Positions 1 through 6,143 of a stretch of 33,402 nt of DNA are shown here, in pieces. Every line of letters starts with the position of its first letter. Position 1 is the stretch's first letter. The DNA comes from CAZQCI01 sp964592255 (GTDB lineage: Bacteria; UBA10199; SBBF01). Under the pieces are notes generated by a model, which saw only the letters and a list, made by a program, of their open reading frames with translations, searched no databases and was not told where the DNA came from. The stretch is taken from positions 1 to 33,402 of the forward strand of contig CAZQCI010000014.1 of NCBI GenBank assembly GCA_964592255.1, in the 5' to 3' direction. A program made the position numbers and the translations under genes.

Positions 1-236
1 TTCTTGTTGAGGGCGCCAGTTTGCAGTGCGATGATCATGTTAGCATGTTCCACTTCGCGGCCTTCAGGAGCGCCGTCTTCGCAATCCATCGTAATATCAA
101 ACACGCCGCCTTTGATGTTTTGAAGTTCCAAGGCTTTGGTGATTAGTTTTTCAGATCCGGCGAAATGTTCGCAAGCCGGAATGATGGGAAAAGGTTTTTC
201 GCCGCCGAAAAGGGCTTCTTTGGGATGGATAGACAT
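1..236 (-). CDS. HpcH/HpaI-family CoA-ester lyase, N-terminal fragment (cut by window edge)
   Basis: About 78 codons are readable from ATG at 236 down to the window edge; the rest lies outside. The start is well supported by AAGGAG at 243-248, 6 nt upstream. The N-terminus (MSIHPKEALFGGEKPFPIIP) continues to a segment with FDITMDCEDGAPEGRE. That acidic DxxDxxDGAP-like stretch resembles the first metal/substrate strand of the citrate lyase beta / malyl-CoA lyase family (HpcH/HpaI TIM barrel). Members cleave citryl-CoA, malyl-CoA or beta-methylmalyl-CoA to acetyl- or propionyl-CoA plus glyoxylate or oxaloacetate. The gene follows methylmalonyl-CoA epimerase on the same strand, which fits a role in C3/C4 acyl-CoA metabolism, but the substrate cannot be told from this fragment. 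Confidence 0.7.
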   Translation of the reverse strand, partial: MSIHPKEALFGGEKPFPIIPACEHFAGSEKLITKALELQNIKGGVFDITMDCEDGAPEGREVEHANMIIALQTGALNK

Positions 237-255
237 TTTGTTCTCCTTATATAAA

Positions 256-327
256 CGTCATTCCCGCGAAGGCGGGAATATAGGTATTTTTATTTTAAGA
301 CTGGATCCCCGCCTTCGCGGGAATGAC
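256..327. repeat. Palindromic REP/MITE-like element
   Basis: Two inverted arms, CGTCATTCCCGCGAAGGCGG at the left (256-275, continuing GGAAT) and CCGCCTTCGCGGGAATGAC at the right (309-327), flank an AT-rich centre of about 25 bp. The arms match over roughly 20 bp and could fold into a long hairpin. The translated arms read VIPAKAGIQ and RHSREGGN, a pattern familiar from dispersed intergenic repeats in many Proteobacteria. It lies between the lyase and epimerase genes and forms the 3' end of the epimerase reading frame. Confidence 0.85.
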
Positions 328-738
328 CATCTCAGACAACTCAATCAATACCCCGCCCGTTGATTTGGGGTGTACAAACGCAATGCGTTTGCCATGGGCT
401 CCCATGCGGGGTTTTTCATCAATTAATACAATGCCATTTTTTTTCAACTCACTTAAGCGTTCTTCAATATTTTCAACTTCCAGACAAATATGGTGAAGCC
501 CCCCTCGGCCATTGTTTTTGGCCAAAAAATTGGAAATGGGGCTATCTGGGCTTGTTGGAAAAAGAAGTTCTAAATTGGTTTCGCCCACTCCAAAAAAGGC
601 CGCTTGTACTTTTTGCTCCGCCACCTCTTCAATATGTTCCGGGTCTTTACCCAAAATGCCTTTATAAAGGCTGATGGCGGCTTCTAGATTAGGTACAGCA
701 ATAGCCACATGGTCTACTTTTTTAAATTTCTTAGTCAT
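295..738 (-). CDS. mce: Methylmalonyl-CoA epimerase
   Basis: A 147-residue glyoxalase/VOC-fold protein that interconverts (2R)- and (2S)-methylmalonyl-CoA between propionyl-CoA carboxylase and methylmalonyl-CoA mutase. Visible family marks are the N-terminal KKVDHVAIAVPNLEAAI with the first metal His, the central GLHHICLEVENI with the second His, and GVLIELSE with the metal-binding Glu near the end. I chose ATG at 738 because the family starts a few residues before the DHVAIAV strand; the frame is open to ATG 804, but those 22 residues (MHPYLPSNLF...) have no family counterpart and no ribosome site. The last residues after LIELSE (MVIPAKAGIQS) are encoded by the palindromic repeat at 256-327, so the tail is not ancestral. 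The mutase is not present in this window. Confidence 0.88.
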   Translation of the reverse strand: MTKKFKKVDHVAIAVPNLEAAISLYKGILGKDPEHIEEVAEQKVQAAFFGVGETNLELLFPTSPDSPISNFLAKNNGRGGLHHICLEVENIEERLSELKKNGIVLIDEKPRMGAHGKRIAFVHPKSTGGVLIELSEMVIPAKAGIQS

Positions 739-756
739 GGCGGCAAGCCGTACTAC

Positions 757-790
757 ACCATCAAAAGACTTGTCAAATAAGTTTGATGGT
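757..790. promoter_or_regulatory. Inverted repeat around a candidate -35 upstream of mce
   Basis: ACCATCAAA (757-765) is repeated inverted as TTTGATGGT (782-790), and similarity extends outward (TACTAC against AGGTAG). The spacer holds TGTCAA at 771-776, which is TTGACA on the minus strand, facing mce. This could be an operator over the mce promoter or a hairpin in its leader. No clear -10 accompanies it (TAGTAC at 15-bp spacing is poor). Confidence 0.35.
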
Positions 791-848
791 AGGTAGGGAT
801 GCATTATGAGTCATTATTCACTGTGTGAGGCTTCTGTAAGCTTATTAA

Positions 849-902
849 CCAGATGATTTTTTTCCAGTTTCCCCTTGACTCTTCGTGTCATCTGGATATT
901 TT
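849..902 (+). promoter_or_regulatory. Candidate promoter and inverted repeat upstream of malic enzyme
   Basis: TTGACT at 875-880 is a good -35. TATTTT at 897-902 (16-bp spacer) or GATATT at 895-900 is a mediocre -10. The -35 lies inside an 8-bp perfect inverted repeat: CCAGATGA (849-856) and TCATCTGG (888-895). That arrangement would suit a repressor or activator site controlling the malic enzyme and carboxylase genes. Proposed from sequence only. Confidence 0.4.
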
Positions 903-920
903 CTCCCCCTTCTTTAAGAT

Positions 921-2243
921 ATGGCTTATAAGCAAAAAATTGTTCGTACTCTTCGCTTTAGAAATAAGCAGAAAATCGGCGTGCTGGCTAAACTGATTAG
1001 CCTGATGAGTTCTTTGGGCGCCGATATTGGCAATATTGCAACCGTTAGCGTGGGGGAGCTTTATACCATTCGTAATATCAGTATTTTAGTGAACGACGAA
1101 GCCCATTTAGAATCCATTATTTGGGAAGTTAAACATTATCCCGATGTCGAATTGGAAGAAGTGGTAGATGATGTTTTAGAATGGCACGAAGGCGGAAAAA
1201 TCGTCATTACCCCACGTCACCCGGTTAAGTCTGTCGATGATTTACAAAAAGTTTATACTCCCGGTGTGGCGAGTGTGAGTCGGTTGCTTCAGCAAGATCC
1301 ATCTCAAGCTGCTAAATACACGACCTTATCCAAAACTGTAGGTCTGGTCACCAATGGGAGCCGTGTGCTCGGTTTGGGCAATATCGGCCCCGTGGCGGCT
1401 ATGCCCGTTATGGAAGGTAAGGCCGCTCTTTTTGCACAGTTTTCCGGCCTGCACATGATTCCTATTTTAATTAATACCTTGGATCCAATTCAATTTATTA
1501 ATGCAGTGGAAACTATTTCCAAAACGTTTGCAGCCATTCAATTGGAAGATATCCGCACCCCAGATTGCTTTGTTATCGAAGAGGAATTACAAAAGCGTCT
1601 TCCTATCCCTGTCATGCACGATGATCAACACGGAACCGCCACTGTATCGTTGGCGGCCTTGATGAATGCCAGCCAGATAGCCGGCCTTGATCTTAAAACC
1701 GCCTGTGTTGGTCAGATTGGGTTGGGAGCCGCAGGATCCGCCATTGCCCGGTTGATCATGAAATATACCGGTAAGGCTGTTTTTGGGTCCGATTTAAATG
1801 AAGAGTGCCAAAAACGCCATCAGCAAAACGGTGGTGAATTGCTGCCGCTTGAAGAACTGATGAAAAAATGCCAAGTGGTGGTGGCCACAACGGGGATTGC
1901 GGGCTTAATTAAGCCACAATGGGTGCAAAAAGGGCAGGTGATTCTGGCATTATCCAATCCTCTTCCTGAAATTTCCATTAAAGAAGCCTTGGCGGCAGGG
2001 GCCGCTTTTGCCAGTGATGGAAGCCGCGTTAATAATTTACTCGCTTACCCCGGCTTACTCCGAGGAGCTATCCTATCGCATGCAAAGCGAATGACGGAAG
2101 AAATGTATATTGCGGCGGCCCAGGCCATTTCGCAACATACGCCAGAAAAAGAAATTATTCCCGATGCGCTAGACCCGGTGTTGCACGATGCGGTGGCGAA
2201 AGCCGTGCAAAAAGCGGCGGTGCATTCGGGGGCTGTAAAATAA
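921..2243 (+). CDS. NAD(P)-dependent malic enzyme with N-terminal ACT domain
   Basis: A 440-residue oxidative decarboxylase converting malate to pyruvate and CO2 with reduction of NAD(P). Residues about 7-85 look like an ACT regulatory domain (TLRFRNKQKIGVLAKLISLM...ADIGNIA), suggesting amino-acid or metabolite control. The malic enzyme core follows: VYTPGVASVS with catalytic Tyr112, GLGNIGPVAAMPVMEGKA with Lys167, metal-binding Glu209-Asp210 in LEDI, HDDQHGTA at 233-240, the Rossmann loop GQIGLGAAGSA at 264-274 and ALSNPLPEIS. Cofactor preference cannot be read safely. ATG 921 has no clear Shine-Dalgarno site, but the ACT domain needs this N-terminus. It precedes the propionyl-CoA carboxylase genes, consistent with draining succinate or malate formed from propionate into pyruvate. 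Confidence 0.92.
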   Translation: MAYKQKIVRTLRFRNKQKIGVLAKLISLMSSLGADIGNIATVSVGELYTIRNISILVNDEAHLESIIWEVKHYPDVELEEVVDDVLEWHEGGKIVITPRHPVKSVDDLQKVYTPGVASVSRLLQQDPSQAAKYTTLSKTVGLVTNGSRVLGLGNIGPVAAMPVMEGKAALFAQFSGLHMIPILINTLDPIQFINAVETISKTFAAIQLEDIRTPDCFVIEEELQKRLPIPVMHDDQHGTATVSLAALMNASQIAGLDLKTACVGQIGLGAAGSAIARLIMKYTGKAVFGSDLNEECQKRHQQNGGELLPLEELMKKCQVVVATTGIAGLIKPQWVQKGQVILALSNPLPEISIKEALAAGAAFASDGSRVNNLLAYPGLLRGAILSHAKRMTEEMYIAAAQAISQHTPEKEIIPDALDPVLHDAVAKAVQKAAVHSGAVK

Positions 2244-2255
2244 ATTCGGGTATTT

Positions 2256-2277
2256 CCCCTCTTGTCTCAAGTGGGGG
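2256..2277. repeat. Degenerate copy of the CCCCCTCTTA hairpin repeat
   Basis: CCCCTCTT (2256-2263) pairs with AAGTGGGG (2269-2276) with one mismatch and a 5-nt loop, followed by GAGG. It sits in the 61-bp gap between malic enzyme and the carboxylase beta subunit. It is read as a decayed member of the family best seen at 3992-4014 and 28966-28988. A weak attenuator is possible, but no T-run follows. Confidence 0.5.
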
Positions 2278-2304
2278 AGGTAGAATGCTTAAAGGATATT
2301 TTTT

Positions 2305-3858
2305 ATGTCAACCAACAAAGAAACAATCGAATTACTTAAAAAGAAAAATGCTGAAGCCGAATTGGGGGGAGGGCAAGCCCGTATTGAAGCCCAACATAAG
2401 GCTGGTAAATTGACGGCGCGTGAACGTATCGACTTTCTGCTCGATCCCGGCAGTTTTGTAGAAACTGATAAGTTTGTAACACACCGTTGCTCCGATTTCG
2501 GTATGCAAGACAAAAAAGTTTTGGGCGATGGTGTGGTGACTGGTTACGGTACTATCGATGGACGCACCGTTTTTTTGTTTGCTCAAGATTTTACTGCTTT
2601 TGGTGGATCTTTGGGTGAAGCATTTGCCAAAAAAGTTTGCAAGGTTATGGATTTGGCCATCAAGACGGGAGCTCCCGTTATTGGTTTAAACGATAGTGGT
2701 GGTGCTCGCATTCAAGAAGGCGTGCAGTCGCTTGCAGGTTATGCTGATATTTTTCAACGTAATGTGATGGCCTCCGGTGTGATTCCTCAAATTTCCGCCA
2801 TTATGGGCCCTTGTGCGGGTGGTGCGGTTTACTCGCCAGCGCTTACCGATTTTATTCTGATGGTTGAAAACACGGCGCATATGTTTATCACCGGACCGGA
2901 TGTGATTAAAGCGGTGACGCACGAAGTGGTGACTAAAGAAGATTTGGGAGGAGCATCGGCTCACAATAGCAAGTCAGGTGTCTCTCTTTTGAAAGCCCCT
3001 GATGATAAAACAGCGTTGTTGAAAATTCGCGAATTGCTTTCTTTTCTTCCTCCCAATAATTTGGAAGATCCTCCCTCTGTTGTGTCGCAGGATGATCCCG
3101 CGCGTGTCGATGAAAAACTTAATACGCTTATTCCTGACAGCTCTAATAAACCTTATGATATGAAGGTGCTTATTAAAACTACCTTGGATGACGGTTATTT
3201 TTTTGAAATTGGACCTGACTATGCCAAGAATATGGTCGTTGGTTTTGGTCGTTATAATGGCCGTACTGTGGGTATTGTGGCCAATCAGCCTAATGTATTG
3301 GCGGGTTGTTTAGATATTGCTGCCAGCATTAAGGGGGCGCGTTTTGTCCGTTTTTGTGATTGCTTTAATATTCCTATTGTTACCTTTGTAGATGTTCCAG
3401 GATTTTTACCGGGTACCGATCAGGAATTCGGTGGTATTATTTTGCACGGTGCAAAATTGCTTTATGCGTTTTGCGAAGCAACGGTTCCAAAAGTAACAAT
3501 CATCACGCGCAAAGGTTATGGTGGTGCCTACGATGTTATGAGTAGTAAGCATGTTCGGGGCGACATCAACTATGCTTACCCTTTTGCTGAAATTGCTGTG
3601 ATGGGTTCTGAAGGGGCTGTGAACATCATCTTCCGCAAGGAAATTGCAGATGCTAAAAATGTTGAAGCAGAAAGAGTAAGATTGACTGAAGATTATCGCA
3701 ATACCTTTGCAACACCCTACAAAGCGGCAGAGTTGGGTTATATCGATGAAATTATTGAGCCGTCGCTGACGCTCATTAAAATTATTCAGGCATTAGAGAT
3801 GTTGAAAAACAAGGTGGATAAGAATCCGCCGAAGAAACATGGGAATATACCCCTATAA
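2305..3858 (+). CDS. pccB: Propionyl-CoA (acyl-CoA) carboxylase beta / carboxyltransferase subunit
   Basis: A 517-residue biotin-dependent carboxyltransferase, normal length for the family. It moves CO2 from carboxybiotin onto an acyl-CoA. The two crotonase-like halves are visible: the N-terminal half with LNDSGGARIQEGV (Gly132-Gly133 oxyanion hole) and GPCAGGAVYSPALTDF, the C-terminal half with VDVPGFLPGTDQEFGGII and RKGYGGAYDVMSSKH. Asp410 in GGAYD corresponds, from memory of actinobacterial structures, to the residue favouring propionyl-CoA over acetyl-CoA, so propionyl-CoA is the likely substrate. Nearby methylmalonyl-CoA epimerase agrees. AAAGGA at 2291-2296 lies 8 nt before ATG 2305. 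Biotin carboxylase and carrier genes follow after repeat-bearing gaps. Confidence 0.93.
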   Translation: MSTNKETIELLKKKNAEAELGGGQARIEAQHKAGKLTARERIDFLLDPGSFVETDKFVTHRCSDFGMQDKKVLGDGVVTGYGTIDGRTVFLFAQDFTAFGGSLGEAFAKKVCKVMDLAIKTGAPVIGLNDSGGARIQEGVQSLAGYADIFQRNVMASGVIPQISAIMGPCAGGAVYSPALTDFILMVENTAHMFITGPDVIKAVTHEVVTKEDLGGASAHNSKSGVSLLKAPDDKTALLKIRELLSFLPPNNLEDPPSVVSQDDPARVDEKLNTLIPDSSNKPYDMKVLIKTTLDDGYFFEIGPDYAKNMVVGFGRYNGRTVGIVANQPNVLAGCLDIAASIKGARFVRFCDCFNIPIVTFVDVPGFLPGTDQEFGGIILHGAKLLYAFCEATVPKVTIITRKGYGGAYDVMSSKHVRGDINYAYPFAEIAVMGSEGAVNIIFRKEIADAKNVEAERVRLTEDYRNTFATPYKAAELGYIDEIIEPSLTLIKIIQALEMLKNKVDKNPPKKHGNIPL

Positions 3859-3881
3859 TAATTTTCGATCCTTGATCTCCT

Positions 3882-3898
3882 CTCCTTAGAATAAGGGG
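3882..3898. repeat. Diverged triloop hairpin repeat
   Basis: CTCCTTA (3882-3888), loop GAA, TAAGGGG (3892-3898): a 7-bp stem with one T:G pair, built like the CCCCCTCTTA/TAAGAGGGGG family but with a shorter, altered stem. A similar decayed copy with the TTC triloop is at 5550-5564. Confidence 0.5.
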
Positions 3899-3950
3899 CT
3901 CGGTCGCCGTAGCCAAGGCTAATGGGCGCAGGAGGCAGGCCGGGAGGGTT
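3898..3950. repeat. GC-rich insertion-like segment with TAGCCAAGGCTA palindrome
   Basis: A stretch of about 50 bp is far richer in G+C than the surrounding A/T-rich spacer. It includes the 12-bp palindrome TAGCCAAGGCTA at 3910-3921 and the run GGCAGGCCGGGAGGG. It lies between two hairpin repeats (3882-3898 and 3992-4014), so the whole 171-bp gap between carboxylase genes looks built from repeat material. No gene is seen in it. Confidence 0.45.
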
Positions 3951-3980
3951 TATTAAAGTGGTACTTTTCAAGAGTAACTA

Positions 3981-4020
3981 ACTCCCCCTAACCCCCTCTT
4001 ATACTAAGAGGGGGAGGAAG
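3981..4020. repeat. CCCCCTCTTA/TAAGAGGGGG hairpin repeat, intact copy
   Basis: CCCCCTCTTA (3992-4001), triloop TAC, TAAGAGGGGG (4005-4014): a perfect 10-bp stem. The left flank ACTCCCCCTA matches the lead-in seen at the other copies. The purine tail GGGGAGGAAG (4011-4020) ends 9 nt before the biotin carboxylase ATG and is the only plausible ribosome binding site there, so the repeat arm appears to supply it. Confidence 0.85.
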
Positions 4021-4029
4021 AACGACTGA

Positions 4030-5535
4030 ATGTTAAAAAAGATTACCAAAATATTAATTGCCAATCGCGGGGAAATTGCCGTGCGTGTGATGCGTGCATG
4101 TCGTGAATTGGGAATTAAGTCAGTGGCTGTCTATAGTGATCCCGACAAGGCAGCTTTGCATGTTCGCCGTGCGGATGAAGCCTATCACATCGGTCCGGCT
4201 TCTCCTTCGGAAAGCTATCTTAATATCCAGAAAATTATTGATGTGGCCAAAAAATCAGGCGCCGATGCTATTCATCCGGGGTATGGGTTTTTATCTGAAA
4301 ATTCTTCTTTTGCCCGTGCCGTTATCGAGGCGGGTCTTATTTTTATCGGGCCCGACCCATCCTCCATGGAAGCCATGGGTTCTAAAATTGGTGCCCGTCA
4401 AATGGCAATGAAAGCCAAGGTCAATATTGTTCCTGGTATTGCCAAACCGCTTAGCGATATTCAAGAAGCCAAAAAAGTTGCCCAAGACATTGGCTATCCG
4501 GTTTTAATTAAAGCCTCTGCGGGCGGTGGAGGAAAAGGCATGCGCTCCGTTTTTGCTGAAAAAGATCTGGAGTCCGCCTTTCAAATGGCTACCAGCGAAG
4601 CGCTTCGTTCCTTTAAAGATGGCGCTGTTTACATCGAAAAATTAATTGAAGGACCTCATCATGTCGAAATTCAAGTGATGGGGGATAAGCATGGTAATGT
4701 GGTCCATCTTTTTGAGCGTGAATGTTCCGTTCAACGTCGACATCAAAAAGTGATTGAGGAGTCGCCATCACCGTTCATTACCGAAAAAACCCGCCAAGCC
4801 ATGTGTGCGCAGGCAGTAGCCTTGGCCAAGGAAGTGAATTATCACAACGCGGGCACGTTGGAATTTTTAGTCGACAAGCATCAAAATTTTTATTTTCTCG
4901 AAATGAACACGCGCCTTCAAGTGGAGCATCCCATTACGGAAGAAGTGGTGGGGGTCGATTTGGTCAAAGCGCAAATTGCAGTGGCTCAAGGTGAAAAACT
5001 TCCTTGGAAACAGGAAGATTTAAAACAAAATGGTCATGCTTTAGAAGTGCGGGTGTATGCCGAAGATCCCTTTCATAACTTTTTGCCCGCACCCGGTTTG
5101 GTTGTTGATCAGCAATATCCTCACGGTCCGGGCGTTCGTTTAGATAACGGCATTTATGCCGGTTTTACAGTGCCTCTAGATTATGATCCTATTTTGAGCA
5201 AATTAATCACATGGGGACGTACACGTCAGGATGCCCTGGAAAAAATGTTGCGGGCTCTTACGGAATATCGGGTGAGTGGCCCTAAGACCAATCTTTACTT
5301 TCATCGTAAAGCGCTTCTTATCGAAGATTTTGTTAAGGGGGTGTATGATACTTCGTTTATTGATAAGTATTTAAAGAAAATTTTGGAAATTCCTAAAGAC
5401 GAAACGGATTTGGCTCTTATGTCGGGAGTGTTGGCTAAGTATTTGGAAGAGAAAAAACCGGTAAAAAAAGAAAGTGTCTTGTCGGATGCTTCTCAGTGGA
5501 GAAAACTGGGAAGAATGGATTCATTAAGAAAGTAA
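4030..5535 (+). CDS. Biotin carboxylase subunit of acyl-CoA carboxylase
   Basis: A 501-residue ATP-grasp enzyme (AccC/PccA type) that carboxylates biotin on the carrier protein using ATP and bicarbonate. Seen in order: the N-terminal ILIANRGEIAVRV, HPGYGFLSEN at 82-91, the glycine-rich ATP loop KASAGGGGKGMR at 161-172, ERECSVQRRHQKVIEE at 229-244, and the active-site strand FLEMNTRLQVEHP with Glu291, Asn293 and Arg295. The C-terminal LPAPG region completes the fold. The chain carries no biotinyl domain, so it depends on the separate carrier gene downstream. It could be named AccC or PccA; neighbouring PccB-like and epimerase genes favour propionyl-CoA carboxylase. The tail after about 450 (KKPVKKESVLSD...) is variable and lysine-rich. 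Confidence 0.93.
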   Translation: MLKKITKILIANRGEIAVRVMRACRELGIKSVAVYSDPDKAALHVRRADEAYHIGPASPSESYLNIQKIIDVAKKSGADAIHPGYGFLSENSSFARAVIEAGLIFIGPDPSSMEAMGSKIGARQMAMKAKVNIVPGIAKPLSDIQEAKKVAQDIGYPVLIKASAGGGGKGMRSVFAEKDLESAFQMATSEALRSFKDGAVYIEKLIEGPHHVEIQVMGDKHGNVVHLFERECSVQRRHQKVIEESPSPFITEKTRQAMCAQAVALAKEVNYHNAGTLEFLVDKHQNFYFLEMNTRLQVEHPITEEVVGVDLVKAQIAVAQGEKLPWKQEDLKQNGHALEVRVYAEDPFHNFLPAPGLVVDQQYPHGPGVRLDNGIYAGFTVPLDYDPILSKLITWGRTRQDALEKMLRALTEYRVSGPKTNLYFHRKALLIEDFVKGVYDTSFIDKYLKKILEIPKDETDLALMSGVLAKYLEEKKPVKKESVLSDASQWRKLGRMDSLRK

Positions 5536-5547
5536 GCTCTCCTAACT

Positions 5548-5600
5548 CACTTTATTCTAAGGGGAGGAAGAAATTCCCCCTCTTAATATAAGAGGGGGCT
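5548..5600. repeat. Tandem hairpin repeats (one decayed, one intact)
   Basis: The first, around 5548-5564, has TTTA-TTC-TAAG with flanking GGGGAGGAAG. The second is intact: CCCCCTCTTA (5576-5585), triloop ATA, TAAGAGGGGG (5589-5598), followed by CTAGGGGGATTT. This copy lies in reverse orientation, since its lead-in motif is at the right end. The two fill most of the 90-bp gap between biotin carboxylase and the carrier protein. Confidence 0.8.
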
Positions 5601-5625
5601 AGGGGGATTTAAATAATAGGATAGC

Positions 5626-6141
5626 ATGTCGCACGAATATAAAATTATCATCGAAGGTCAGGAAAAAACCGTGTCTATTGTGCCCGAGGGAGACTCTTAT
5701 TTAGTGACTCTCGATGGAAGCACCCATCGTTTTGATGTGTTGCTGAGTAAAAATCCGGTTTATTCTTTTTTGGTAGAAGGTCATCAGGTTTTAGAAGCGG
5801 AGGTTAATTTTAATAAAGATAAAGCCTCTATCAATGTGGGGCATGTGCCTTATCATGTGGAAATTTTTGACCCCCGTAAACGTTTAGCCTCCCAAGCGGG
5901 TGCAGGTGGAGCTCTTGCAGGTACTGTTGTGATTGAAGCCCCTATGCCGGGTAAAGTCGTCGACGTCAAAGTGAAGGTCGGTGATTCTGTTTCGGAAGGC
6001 CAGTCAATCGTGGTGGTGGAAGCGATGAAGATGCAAAATGAGCTTTTGTCCCCCATGGATGGTATTGTGAAGGAAATTAAAGCCGCTCCAGGCGATACGG
6101 TCGAATCGGGGAAGGTGTTGGCCGTGATTGGGAAGGAATAA
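5626..6141 (+). CDS. Biotin carboxyl carrier protein of acyl-CoA carboxylase
   Basis: A 171-residue carrier. The C-terminal biotinyl/lipoyl domain (about 100-170) has the APMPGKVVDVKVKVGD entry strand and the biotinylation motif VVEAMKMQNE with target Lys135, followed by PMDGIVKEI and GDTVESGKVL. Residues 1-85 form a beta-rich segment (IIIEGQEKTVSI...VDYHVEI type) like the small N-terminal domains of PCC/oxaloacetate-decarboxylase carriers, which position the biotin domain on the complex. An Ala/Gly linker (SQAGAGGALAG) joins the two. The ATG is preceded by TAGGATAG at 5617-5624. It shuttles carboxybiotin between the products of the two genes upstream. The stop lies 2 nt before the next ATG, so the oxoamine synthase gene is probably co-transcribed. 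Confidence 0.92.
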   Translation: MSHEYKIIIEGQEKTVSIVPEGDSYLVTLDGSTHRFDVLLSKNPVYSFLVEGHQVLEAEVNFNKDKASINVGHVPYHVEIFDPRKRLASQAGAGGALAGTVVIEAPMPGKVVDVKVKVGDSVSEGQSIVVVEAMKMQNELLSPMDGIVKEIKAAPGDTVESGKVLAVIGKE

Positions 6142-6143
6142 TT

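Noticed and set aside
136..674. Plus-strand open frames over the lyase, repeat and epimerase
   Set aside because: They are antisense to well-supported genes, contain repeat-derived peptides (RHSREGGN) and lack family motifs.
739..804. N-terminal extension of methylmalonyl-CoA epimerase to ATG 804
   Set aside because: The added residues match nothing in the family, have no ribosome site, and run through the inverted repeat that looks regulatory.
3786..3971. Minus-strand frame of 61 codons over the carboxylase spacer
   Set aside because: Made of the end of pccB in antisense and of repeat DNA; the Pro-rich peptide comes from the G+C-rich repeat segment.
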